Source: CAYONP01 sp964405335 (GTDB lineage: Bacteria > Armatimonadota > UBA10988). From it: 64,000 bases of DNA. Of this stretch, positions 1 to 6,595 are shown piece after piece. Position 1 is the first letter of the stretch. The number at the start of each line of letters is the position of its first letter. The notes under the pieces were generated by a model. That model ran no database searches, was not told the origin of the DNA, and saw nothing but the letters and a program-made list of their open reading frames with translations. Position numbers and translations under genes: made by a program. The DNA lies in assembly GCA_964405335.1 (NCBI GenBank), contig CAYONP010000010.1, positions 1 through 64,000 on the forward strand, written 5' to 3'.

Positions 1-2
1 TC

Positions 3-2636
3 GCGCTGCTCATCGTCACCGCCGCCGGGCCGTCGATCCTGCTCAACGGCGACTTCGAGGCCGGACTCGAGGGCTGGCCACACACCAACGCCTGGTATGC
101 CAAGCCGGCCGGCGCGGGGGTCAGTGAGGCGCTCGCCGCGCCGGGCGAGGGGCGGGGTGGCGGGGCCGCGGTCAAGCTCGTCGGCGGCGGGCTGCGCGGC
201 ATCATGCTGCAGAGCCGGCCGGCCTATCCCGGCCGCTACCGCGTCCGCGGCTGGGCCCGCTGCGAGGGGCTCGGCGAGGCACGCGGCGGCATCCTGATCG
301 AATGGATGGGCCCCGACGGCTGGATGGCCGGCGAGCAGGTCCTAACCATCGGCGGCGACAGCGACTGGACCGCCGTTGACACGATCGTCACCGCGCCGCC
401 CCGCACCCGCGCGGTGCACTTCGATCTGCTGACCCTGACGCCGAACGACGGGACCATCTGGTTCGACGAGGTGAGCATGGAACGGCTGCCGTCCAATCTG
501 CCGCCGCCACCGCGGCCGGTGCTGCAGGCCGCCACGCCGGACGGCGAGGAGGGCTGCCTGGCCGTCACCTGGCAGCCCGAGCTGGCCGACACGGCGACCT
601 TTGTGCTCATCTACGCCGACGACGGCGAGCTGCCCGTCGCCGTGGCCGACGCGGCGGCCCCGCCGGCGCTGCTGCGCTCGCTCGCGAATGGCCGCGAGTA
701 CCGCCTGCGCGCGAGCGCCAGCAACGGCGACGGCGGCGTCTCGCCGATGGGCGAGCCGATCGCCGCCACGCCGGCCGACCGCCAGCCGCCGCGCCCGGGC
801 TGGGTCCGCGCGGTGCGGCTGGGCGGGCAGACGCTGGCCGGCTGGCGGCCGCACCTGCTCGACCGCGACGTGGTGCGGGTCGGCATCATCGCGCCGGGCC
901 GCGACGCGCCGCTGGCCGTCGAAGCGGTCGACAGCCGCGACGATCGATTCCACCTGGTCCAGCCGGTCGAGACCGACGCGGCGCGGATCGGGTTCTGGTG
1001 CGTAGACGACGCGGGGAATCGCAGCGAGGTGGTCTGGGCCGAGGTCGAGGCGATCCAGCTCGGCGGCGAGGCGGGCCCCTGGACGGCCTGGCTGACCGGT
1101 CCGCACGAGCAGCTCCCGCGCGACGCGGCGGCGCCCGACGCGCCGGTCGAGGCGATCGCGCTGCTCGCCCTGCGCGGGCAGACGGTCGGCTGCCAGCTCA
1201 TGATCCGGCCCGAGGCCGACCTGCACGACGCCTGGCTGCTCGCCGACGAGGCGGCCGGCCTGACCTTCGATTACCGCTTCGTCGACTACTTCGCCATCGA
1301 GCGCAACTCGCGCGCCACGCCGGCCGAGGAGCTGGTCTGGCCGGGGCCGTCCGAGTATCCCGAAGAGTTGGCCGACGAGCCGGTGCGCGACCTGCCCGCC
1401 GGGCGGCTGCAGCCGGTCTATCTCCGCTTCGAGGTGCCGCGCGACACGCCGCCCGGCCCGCGCCAGGTGACCGTCCGGCTGGTCACCGGCGAGGGGCAGG
1501 AGACCTACACCGTCACCGTCGACGTGGCCGCCGTCACGCTGCCCGAGCAGACCCGGCTGAAGTTCGTCTACTGGTACGACTGGGGCGAGCCGTGCCGCGA
1601 GTTCGGCGTCGAGCCCGAATCCGAGGACGGCTGGCGCGCGCTGCTGCGGCTCGGCGAGCTGATGCGCCGGTACCACCAGAACGCGGTCATGGTGCCGTGG
1701 AGCCTGGTCGATCTCTGGCGGCGGCCCGACGGCACGCTGGCCGGCGACTTCGGGCGGTTCGACCGTTACCTCGCGACCTTCCAGCAGGCCGGGGTCGATC
1801 AGCTCTTCTGCCTCGGCCACTTCGGCGGGCGAACCACCGGCGACTGGCTCTGCCCGACCTTCAGCGCCGCCGGCGCCACGGCCCGGAGCCTGCCCGATGG
1901 CTCGCCGGTCGACCTCTCGGCGCTCGAGCTGCTGCCCCTGCTGCAGGATCACATCGAGGCGCTGGGCCTGCTCGACCGGTTCACCGTTCATGTGGCCGAC
2001 GAGCCGATTGGCGAGAATCGCGAGAGCTGGCTCGAGCTCTCGGCCGAGGTCCACCGCCGCGCGCCGAAACTCCGCCGGATCGACGCGATCCACATCCCGC
2101 AGCTCGAGGGCGGGCTCGAAGTCTGGGTCCCGCAGCTCAACTACCTCGACCAGTGGCGCGACGAGTACGCCGCTGTCCAGGCGGCTGGGAACGACGTCTG
2201 GTTCTACGTCGCCTGGGTGCCGCAGGCCGGCTTTCCCAACCGTATGATCGACAGCCACGCGATCAAACCGCGGCTGCTGCACTGGATGCACTACCTCTAT
2301 GGCACCACCGGTTATCTGCACTGGGCGCTGAACCGCTGGTCGATGGACCCGTTCGGCCTCGGCTCGCCGGGCGACACGACGATTGTCTGGGGCTCGCAGC
2401 GGCAGATTGCCGACAGCTCGCTGCGCTATGAGGCTGAGCGCGCCGGGATCGAAGACCTCGAGCTAATCTACCTGGCCCAGGAGGCACTCGAGGCGCGCGG
2501 TCTGACGCGCGCCGAGGCGACCGCCCGCGTGCGCGAGACCATTGCCCCGGCGGCCGAGCAGGCCCAGCGGTTCACCCGCGACTGGGCGACGGTCGAGGCG
2601 GTGCGGCGCGCGCTGGTGGCGCTCGCCGGCGGCTGA
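3..2636 (+). CDS. Secreted GH123-like glycoside hydrolase with FN3-like domain (5' partial)
   Basis: Probable extracytoplasmic glycoside hydrolase. The reading frame is open from the window edge; its first visible codons encode a hydrophobic stretch followed by NGDFEAGLEGW, which looks like the end of a signal peptide leading into a carbohydrate-binding jelly roll, so the true start lies just upstream. Codons at about 505-770 encode a fibronectin-III-like segment. The C-terminal half (about 1540-2500) matches the GH123/DUF4091 catalytic fold: YWYDWGEP near its start, and VADEPIGENRESW, whose adjacent Asp-Glu (codons 1998-2003) fits the acid/base plus substrate-assisting pair of GH123. It ends with LHWALNRWSMDPF and a Trp/Gly-rich active-site loop. 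GH123 enzymes act on beta-GalNAc; the substrate here cannot be told. It stands alone, followed by the sigma-54-driven PEP-CTERM gene. Confidence 0.8.
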   Translation, partial: ALLIVTAAGPSILLNGDFEAGLEGWPHTNAWYAKPAGAGVSEALAAPGEGRGGGAAVKLVGGGLRGIMLQSRPAYPGRYRVRGWARCEGLGEARGGILIEWMGPDGWMAGEQVLTIGGDSDWTAVDTIVTAPPRTRAVHFDLLTLTPNDGTIWFDEVSMERLPSNLPPPPRPVLQAATPDGEEGCLAVTWQPELADTATFVLIYADDGELPVAVADAAAPPALLRSLANGREYRLRASASNGDGGVSPMGEPIAATPADRQPPRPGWVRAVRLGGQTLAGWRPHLLDRDVVRVGIIAPGRDAPLAVEAVDSRDDRFHLVQPVETDAARIGFWCVDDAGNRSEVVWAEVEAIQLGGEAGPWTAWLTGPHEQLPRDAAAPDAPVEAIALLALRGQTVGCQLMIRPEADLHDAWLLADEAAGLTFDYRFVDYFAIERNSRATPAEELVWPGPSEYPEELADEPVRDLPAGRLQPVYLRFEVPRDTPPGPRQVTVRLVTGEGQETYTVTVDVAAVTLPEQTRLKFVYWYDWGEPCREFGVEPESEDGWRALLRLGELMRRYHQNAVMVPWSLVDLWRRPDGTLAGDFGRFDRYLATFQQAGVDQLFCLGHFGGRTTGDWLCPTFSAAGATARSLPDGSPVDLSALELLPLLQDHIEALGLLDRFTVHVADEPIGENRESWLELSAEVHRRAPKLRRIDAIHIPQLEGGLEVWVPQLNYLDQWRDEYAAVQAAGNDVWFYVAWVPQAGFPNRMIDSHAIKPRLLHWMHYLYGTTGYLHWALNRWSMDPFGLGSPGDTTIVWGSQRQIADSSLRYEAERAGIEDLELIYLAQEALEARGLTRAEATARVRETIAPAAEQAQRFTRDWATVEAVRRALVALAGG

Positions 2637-2650
2637 AGCTCGATCGAAGT

Positions 2651-2666
2651 TGGCACGCGGTTTGCA
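2651..2666 (+). promoter_or_regulatory. Sigma-54 (-24/-12) promoter of the PEP-CTERM gene
   Basis: TGGCACG CGGT TTGC at 2651-2665, followed by A, matches the RpoN consensus at every specified base, with exactly 10 bases between the GG and GC elements. The ATG of the PEP-CTERM gene lies about 40 bases downstream, leaving a short leader with a GGGAG ribosome site. RpoN promoters with this sequence ahead of PEP-CTERM genes are known from exosortase systems regulated by PrsK/PrsR. Confidence 0.85.
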
Positions 2667-2706
2667 TCTCTCGGCGGCAGGGCTCGTCCGCTCGCCGAGC
2701 CGGGAG

Positions 2707-3411
2707 ATGCGAATGAACAGGTGGATTGGCGCCGCCGTGATGCTGGCCCTGGTGGCCGTGGGCCGGTGCGATGCGGCGCTATATTCGGGCAGTCTGAGCT
2801 ACAGCGTCGGCCTTGACGGCACGGGGGCGTGGGCAGTCGAAGGCGCGTCGAGCATCTCATGGGAAGTGGATTGGGATGGGGGCGCCGAGCTGTGGAGCTA
2901 CCGCTACATCATCGTCGCGGCGGCCAGCCCCGCTCCGAGCCACGCGATCATCGAGGTTTCTGACAGCTTCGACGTTGATGACATCGTTGACATCCGCTAC
3001 ACGGGCGGGGCGGCCATCCCGGAGCAGGACGGTGACAACACCGGCTGGGAACTCGGGCCGATGGCTGCCGGCGGCGGCAACCCGAACATGCCCGGCCCGC
3101 TCGTCAACGGACTCAAGGTCAACTTCGAAGGCGTCGGCAACACCGTCGACTACACCTTGAAGACCAAGCGCGCGCCGGTGTGGGCCGATTGGTATGCCAA
3201 GGGCGGTGGTGGGCCGGTGTTGGCCGAGTTGTGGAACCGCGGGTTCCTGGTCGCCGATCCGGCCGACCCGCCGGCCAACGGCACGGTGCTGAACCACATC
3301 CTCGCGCCGGACACCGTCGAGGTCGGCCCGCGGGCCGTCCCCGAACCGGGCACGCTGGCGCTCTTGGGCCTCGGGCTCGGCGCGCTGGCTCGCCGGCGGC
3401 GGAGGGTCTGA
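2707..3411 (+). CDS. PEP-CTERM sorting domain protein
   Basis: Exported protein of 234 residues of unknown function, expected to be sorted by an exosortase. The chosen ATG sits just after GGGAG and gives a signal peptide (MRMNRWIGAAVMLALVAVG, then CDA). The C-terminus is a textbook PEP-CTERM tripartite signal: VPEPGTLALL, a Gly/Leu transmembrane segment, and an Arg-rich tail (ARRRRRV). The middle is beta-rich, with many Gly, Trp and acidic residues and no domain that I recognise. It is a single gene behind a sigma-54 promoter and ahead of a second sigma-54-like site. In known systems such proteins are matrix or floc components; that role here is inference. No exosortase gene lies in this window. 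Confidence 0.88.
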   Translation: MRMNRWIGAAVMLALVAVGRCDAALYSGSLSYSVGLDGTGAWAVEGASSISWEVDWDGGAELWSYRYIIVAAASPAPSHAIIEVSDSFDVDDIVDIRYTGGAAIPEQDGDNTGWELGPMAAGGGNPNMPGPLVNGLKVNFEGVGNTVDYTLKTKRAPVWADWYAKGGGGPVLAELWNRGFLVADPADPPANGTVLNHILAPDTVEVGPRAVPEPGTLALLGLGLGALARRRRRV

Positions 3412-3432
3412 TCCGCCAAACTCCCGTGCCGC

Positions 3433-3448
3433 TGGCACGGGGCTTGCA
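3433..3448 (+). promoter_or_regulatory. Second, apparently orphan sigma-54 promoter
   Basis: TGGCACG GGGC TTGC at 3433-3447 plus A is a second perfect -24/-12 match. Its -24 box forms the right arm of a short hairpin (3424-3430 with 3434-3440). The predicted start point is near 3459, but no gene follows on this strand: the 14-bp hairpin at 3482-3515 comes next and then genes on the opposite strand. Confidence 0.65.
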
Positions 3449-3481
3449 CTCATCGGGGGTTGTATCCTCTACCCCAGAGAA

Positions 3482-3515
3482 ACGAGAGGGCCGGGCCATC
3501 CCCCGGCCCTCTCGT
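3482..3515. terminator. Perfect 14-bp hairpin between convergent units
   Basis: Bases 3482-3495 pair perfectly with 3502-3515 around a 6-base loop. Read on the minus strand the stem is followed by GTTTCTC, so it probably ends the minus-strand sugar operon whose last stop codon is at 3518; it would also stop plus-strand transcripts from 2651 or 3433. Confidence 0.75.
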
Positions 3516-3517
3516 CG

Positions 3518-4318
3518 TTAAGCAGCACCCGCCCGCAGCCGCGCGGCCAGCGCCCGCGCATCCTCGCCGACGTCGATCTCGGCCTGATCGAGATACTCGA
3601 TCGAGACCACTCCCGTGTAACCGAGTTCGGCCAGCCGCGCGGTGACCCAGTCGAAGTCGACCCGGCCCTCGCCATAGCGCGCCTGCATCGCGCCAGGCGC
3701 CGCGTCGCGCAAGTGCACCGCGACGCTGTGCTCGAACAACGGCAGGGTCGAGTCGAGCGGGATCTCGAGCATGACGAAGTGGCTCGGGTCATAGGCCAGC
3801 TTCAGGCCGGGCACGCGGTCGACCAGGTCGAGCGCAGCCGCGACCGTCTCGGCGATCGAGCCGGAGTGGCACTCCAGGGCGTAGGTGACCCCCAGCTCGC
3901 CCGCCGCGTCGGCGTATTCACGCAGCGTCGCCGCGGCGCGGGTCAGGTTCTCCTCGGCCGACAGCTCCGGGTTCGGCCCGCGCGGCTGCAGCGCGGCGAC
4001 GTTGACGCCGCGGGCGGCGAGAAACCGCGACACCGCGCGCACCTCGGCCACGCCGCGGGCGGTCACCTCGGCCTCGCGCTGCCACAGGCTCGGGCTGAAG
4101 CCCACGTTGGCCGCGGCCAGCCGCACGCCGTGCCGGGCGCAGAGCGCATCGAGCGCGTCGCCGGCGTGCTCGTCGGCGACCAGGGCGCTGGGATGCACAT
4201 GGCACCAGCCGTCGATCATCAGGCAGTCGAGGGCGTCGAAGCCGAGGGCCGCCGCGCCGGCGACGGCCTCGTCGAGCGAACGGCGGCTGAACACCGCGGA
4301 CGAACAGGCGATGGTCAT
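3518..4318 (-). CDS. Sugar phosphate isomerase/epimerase (xylose isomerase-like TIM barrel)
   Basis: Cytosolic TIM-barrel protein of about 266 residues from the AP-endonuclease-2/xylose isomerase-like family. Family marks are LAAANVGFSPSLW in strand 2, YALECHSGSI with the Glu metal ligand, LKLAYDPSHFVM with a Asp-x-x-His pair, SVAVHLRDAA, and the late GVVSIEYLDQ Glu. Two ATGs occur in tandem; the second (4318) is preferred because AAGGAG lies five bases before it. It is the last gene of a three-gene operon with a Gfo/Idh/MocA oxidoreductase nine bases upstream, and shares its fold with the first gene of that operon. Family members isomerise or epimerise keto sugars or inositol derivatives; the substrate is not inferable. 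Confidence 0.82.
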   Translation of the reverse strand: MTIACSSAVFSRRSLDEAVAGAAALGFDALDCLMIDGWCHVHPSALVADEHAGDALDALCARHGVRLAAANVGFSPSLWQREAEVTARGVAEVRAVSRFLAARGVNVAALQPRGPNPELSAEENLTRAAATLREYADAAGELGVTYALECHSGSIAETVAAALDLVDRVPGLKLAYDPSHFVMLEIPLDSTLPLFEHSVAVHLRDAAPGAMQARYGEGRVDFDWVTARLAELGYTGVVSIEYLDQAEIDVGEDARALAARLRAGAA

Positions 4319-4327
4319 CATCTCTCC

Positions 4328-5386
4328 TTACGGACTGGTCGGCTCCGGCTCCGGCGGGAAGGTGCCGTCGGCGCAGAGGGCCAGGAACGGATTGTCGCGC
4401 ACCTCGAGCGGGAAGGTCACCACCGCGCGGCGGCGGGCCGATTCATAGCAGGCCATGACGCCCTCGAGCGCGTCGCGGCCGGTGCGCCCACCGAGTGGAT
4501 GCGGCGCGCCGGTCTCGATCGACCGCAGCAGGTCGCGCGCCGACTGGACCATGTCGGGCTCGAGTTCGGGCAGCGCCGGCTGGTCGACGTTCGGCCCGCG
4601 CAGCACGCGGACCAGCGGCCGCTCGTTGTGCCACTCGTCGCCGTTCAGTTCGATGCTGCCCTGCTCGCCGTGGATGATGAACTGGTGGTACGAGAAGGGG
4701 TGCGTCGGACGCAGGAACCCCTCCTTCGCCTTGCCCCAGGTCAGATGCGCGTGGAGGCCCGACTCGAACGCGATCAGCGCGGTGCCGGCGTCCTCGACGC
4801 GGTGGCCGTAGTAGGTCGCGCCGCTGTGGCCGTCGACCGCGGCCAGCAGGTGGCGGATCTTCGGCCAGCCGAGCAAGTCGAGCAGCATGTGGACCGTGTG
4901 CGTGCCGTCGGTGTGCAGACACTGCGGCACCAGATAGGCCTCAACCGAGCGCAGTTCACCCACCGCCCCGGCGGCGACCAGCTCGCGGGTGACGGTGTAC
5001 TGCTTGCCATAGTGCCGCTGGTGGTTGATCACCAGCACCGCGCCCGCCTCGTCGCAGGCGGCCAGCATGGCGTCGGCCTCGGCCAGGTTTATGGCCATCG
5101 GCTTCTCGCACACGATGCCGCGCGCACCGGCCCGCGCCGCCGCCACCACCGGCGCGCAGTGGTCGGCATCGTGGGTGACCACCGCCACGATGTCGGGCCG
5201 CTCCACGCCGAGCATCTCGTGGTAGTCCTCGTACGCCCGCGAGCCGGCGTAGTCTTCGCGGAACTTGTCGCGCGCCTCGGCGCTGATGTCGGCGGTCGCC
5301 ACCAGCGCGCAGCCGACCGCGGCCAGTGACTTGGCGTGGCCGCGCGCCATGCGGCCATAGCCGATGATTGCCGCCCGCTTGCTCAT
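4328..5386 (-). CDS. Gfo/Idh/MocA-family oxidoreductase
   Basis: NAD(P)-dependent sugar or inositol dehydrogenase-like protein of 352 residues. The N-terminus has a Rossmann nucleotide site (AAIIGYGRMARGHAKSL, residues about 4-20), then the family's VCEKPMAINLAEAD segment near residue 92, where the EKP Lys is part of the catalytic site. The C-terminal alpha/beta domain contains GDEWHNERPLV. The start was chosen because GGAGG precedes it and because its ATG overlaps the stop codon of the upstream isomerase (ATGA at 5383-5386), implying translational coupling. With isomerase-like genes on both sides, a sugar or cyclitol catabolic module similar in logic to iolG/iolE is likely. Confidence 0.87.
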   Translation of the reverse strand: MSKRAAIIGYGRMARGHAKSLAAVGCALVATADISAEARDKFREDYAGSRAYEDYHEMLGVERPDIVAVVTHDADHCAPVVAAARAGARGIVCEKPMAINLAEADAMLAACDEAGAVLVINHQRHYGKQYTVTRELVAAGAVGELRSVEAYLVPQCLHTDGTHTVHMLLDLLGWPKIRHLLAAVDGHSGATYYGHRVEDAGTALIAFESGLHAHLTWGKAKEGFLRPTHPFSYHQFIIHGEQGSIELNGDEWHNERPLVRVLRGPNVDQPALPELEPDMVQSARDLLRSIETGAPHPLGGRTGRDALEGVMACYESARRRAVVTFPLEVRDNPFLALCADGTFPPEPEPTSP

Positions 5387-6207
5387 GCCGCACCTCCACA
5401 GAGTCCGCGCAGATAGGCCAGCGAGGCGTCGCCGGCGGCGGCCTCGTCGGTGCCCTCGGGCAGCGCCTCGACTTCGGCGATCAGCGGCAGGCGGTCGGGC
5501 TCGGGCGAGCGTTCGCGCAGTAGCTCGATGATCCGCGGAAAGTCGACATGCCCCTGCCCGAGCACGGCGCCGCGGTGCCGGCCGTACTGCAGAATCTCGA
5601 TGTCTTTCATGTGCGTGGTGATGGTGTACGGCGCCAGCGCCTCGGCCGCGTCGAGCGGATCCTCGAAGGTCCAGAAGGAGTTGCCCGTGTCGAGCCGCGC
5701 GCGGAGGCCGGGTGAGTCGACCGCGGCGATGACCCACGCGATCTCATGCCCGCGGTAGTCGGCGTGATTCTCGAGCGCCAGCCGGCAGCCCCGCGCGGCA
5801 CAGCGCGCTGCGGCCGGCGCCAGCGCCGCGGCGATGCGCGCGAGCGCCTCGTCCAGCGCGGGCGGCTCTCTGCGCCAGCGGTCGGTGTGGGCACAGGTGC
5901 CCAGCGTGGTGATGCCGAGCGCCGGGCAGGCGACTTCGAGGTACTCGTCGAGCCGGTCGAGCGCCCTCGCCGCGGTCTCGGCGTCGGCCAGGACGAAGTC
6001 GTAGCCCCAGCCGCCCTCGAGTTCGAGCCCGAGCGACTCGCGCAGCGTGGCCACCTGCTCGCGCTGCGCCGCATCGCGCCAGTCGCCGAGCGGCCCGGAG
6101 TAGACCGCGCAGCCCTTCTCGGCGGCCAGCCGCAGGCCCGCGGTGACCTGGTCGTCGCGGTGCTGCAGTTGCCGCCGGTAGACGGTCCAGACCATCCCCA
6201 AGCGCAT
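5383..6207 (-). CDS. Sugar phosphate isomerase/epimerase (TIM barrel)
   Basis: First gene of the minus-strand sugar operon, 274 residues. Metal-site motifs of the xylose isomerase-like TIM barrel are visible: RLALENHADYRGHE (Glu, with the His that follows), LRARLDTGNSFW (Asp), TTHMKDIEI (His then Asp) and PLIAEVEAL (last Glu). These fit a two-metal hydroxy-keto isomerase or 3-epimerase. GGAG is seven bases before the ATG. It overlaps the next gene by four bases. The same family occurs twice in this operon with low mutual similarity, so the two probably perform successive steps or act on different intermediates. Upstream lies only the repeat-bearing scaffold gap, so its promoter cannot be located. 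Confidence 0.82.
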   Translation of the reverse strand: MRLGMVWTVYRRQLQHRDDQVTAGLRLAAEKGCAVYSGPLGDWRDAAQREQVATLRESLGLELEGGWGYDFVLADAETAARALDRLDEYLEVACPALGITTLGTCAHTDRWRREPPALDEALARIAAALAPAAARCAARGCRLALENHADYRGHEIAWVIAAVDSPGLRARLDTGNSFWTFEDPLDAAEALAPYTITTHMKDIEILQYGRHRGAVLGQGHVDFPRIIELLRERSPEPDRLPLIAEVEALPEGTDEAAAGDASLAYLRGLCGGAA

Positions 6208-6310
6208 GGTACGTCTCCGCGCGGGCGGTTCGCCGCGCGGGCGGAGGATGCCTGCCGGGGCGCGGCCGGCGGTGACGGGCCTGCGGTGACGGGCCGATGA
6301 CGCCGATCAT

Positions 6311-6353
6311 CCCCCGATTGAAATCGGGGGCTGGCACGTACCAAACCCGCCCA
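6311..6353. repeat. Hairpin-bearing contig end, left copy of a 43-bp direct repeat
   Basis: A 20-bp near palindrome (nine-base arms, two-base loop, 6311-6330) is followed by 23 bases running to the N block. All 43 bases recur exactly at 6454-6496 on the other side of the gap. Confidence 0.8.
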
Positions 6354-6453
6354 NNNNNNNNNNNNNNNNNNNNNNNNNNNNNNNNNNNNNNNNNNNNNNN
6401 NNNNNNNNNNNNNNNNNNNNNNNNNNNNNNNNNNNNNNNNNNNNNNNNNNNNN
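6354..6453. other. Assembly gap, 100 N
   Basis: Exactly 100 ambiguous bases, the conventional placeholder for a scaffold join of unknown size. Both edges end in the same 43-bp sequence, so real content may range from nothing (overlapping contig ends) to an unsequenced repeat tract. Confidence 0.99.
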
Positions 6454-6540
6454 CCCCCGATTGAAATCGGGGGCTGGCACGTACCAAACCCGCCCAGGGG
6501 GCGGGTTTCGCGCGCGGCAGCCCTGCATTTCAATGCGGGG
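6454..6540. repeat. Hairpin cluster, right side of the gap
   Basis: Right copy of the 43-bp repeat (6454-6496), then a 10-bp hairpin (6486-6495 with 6499-6508, three-base loop), then a third hairpin at 6521-6540 with nine-base arms and a two-base loop. The first and third hairpins share the design CC..ATT, two bases, AAT..GG with compensating changes, suggesting a family of structured intergenic repeats. The adjoining stretch 6208-6310 holds no gene. Confidence 0.7.
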
Positions 6541-6595
6541 CGGACAAGGAACCCGACCGACCCGCCCGAACCACCTCCCGCGGAGACGGACCACG

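Noticed and set aside
342..2321. Minus-strand open frame opposite the GH123-like gene
   Set aside because: Composition artefact; the plus-strand frame has signal, FN3-like and catalytic motifs.
3460..3645. 61-codon plus-strand frame downstream of the second sigma-54 site
   Set aside because: It runs through the hairpin and into the antisense of the isomerase gene; no ribosome site, Pro/Arg-rich product.
3713..5329. Plus-strand open frame across the sugar operon
   Set aside because: Shadow of three well-supported minus-strand genes, with no ribosome site and no family resemblance.
6208..6595. Open frames that run across the N block
   Set aside because: They contain ambiguous codons and only reflect repeat sequence on both sides of the scaffold gap.
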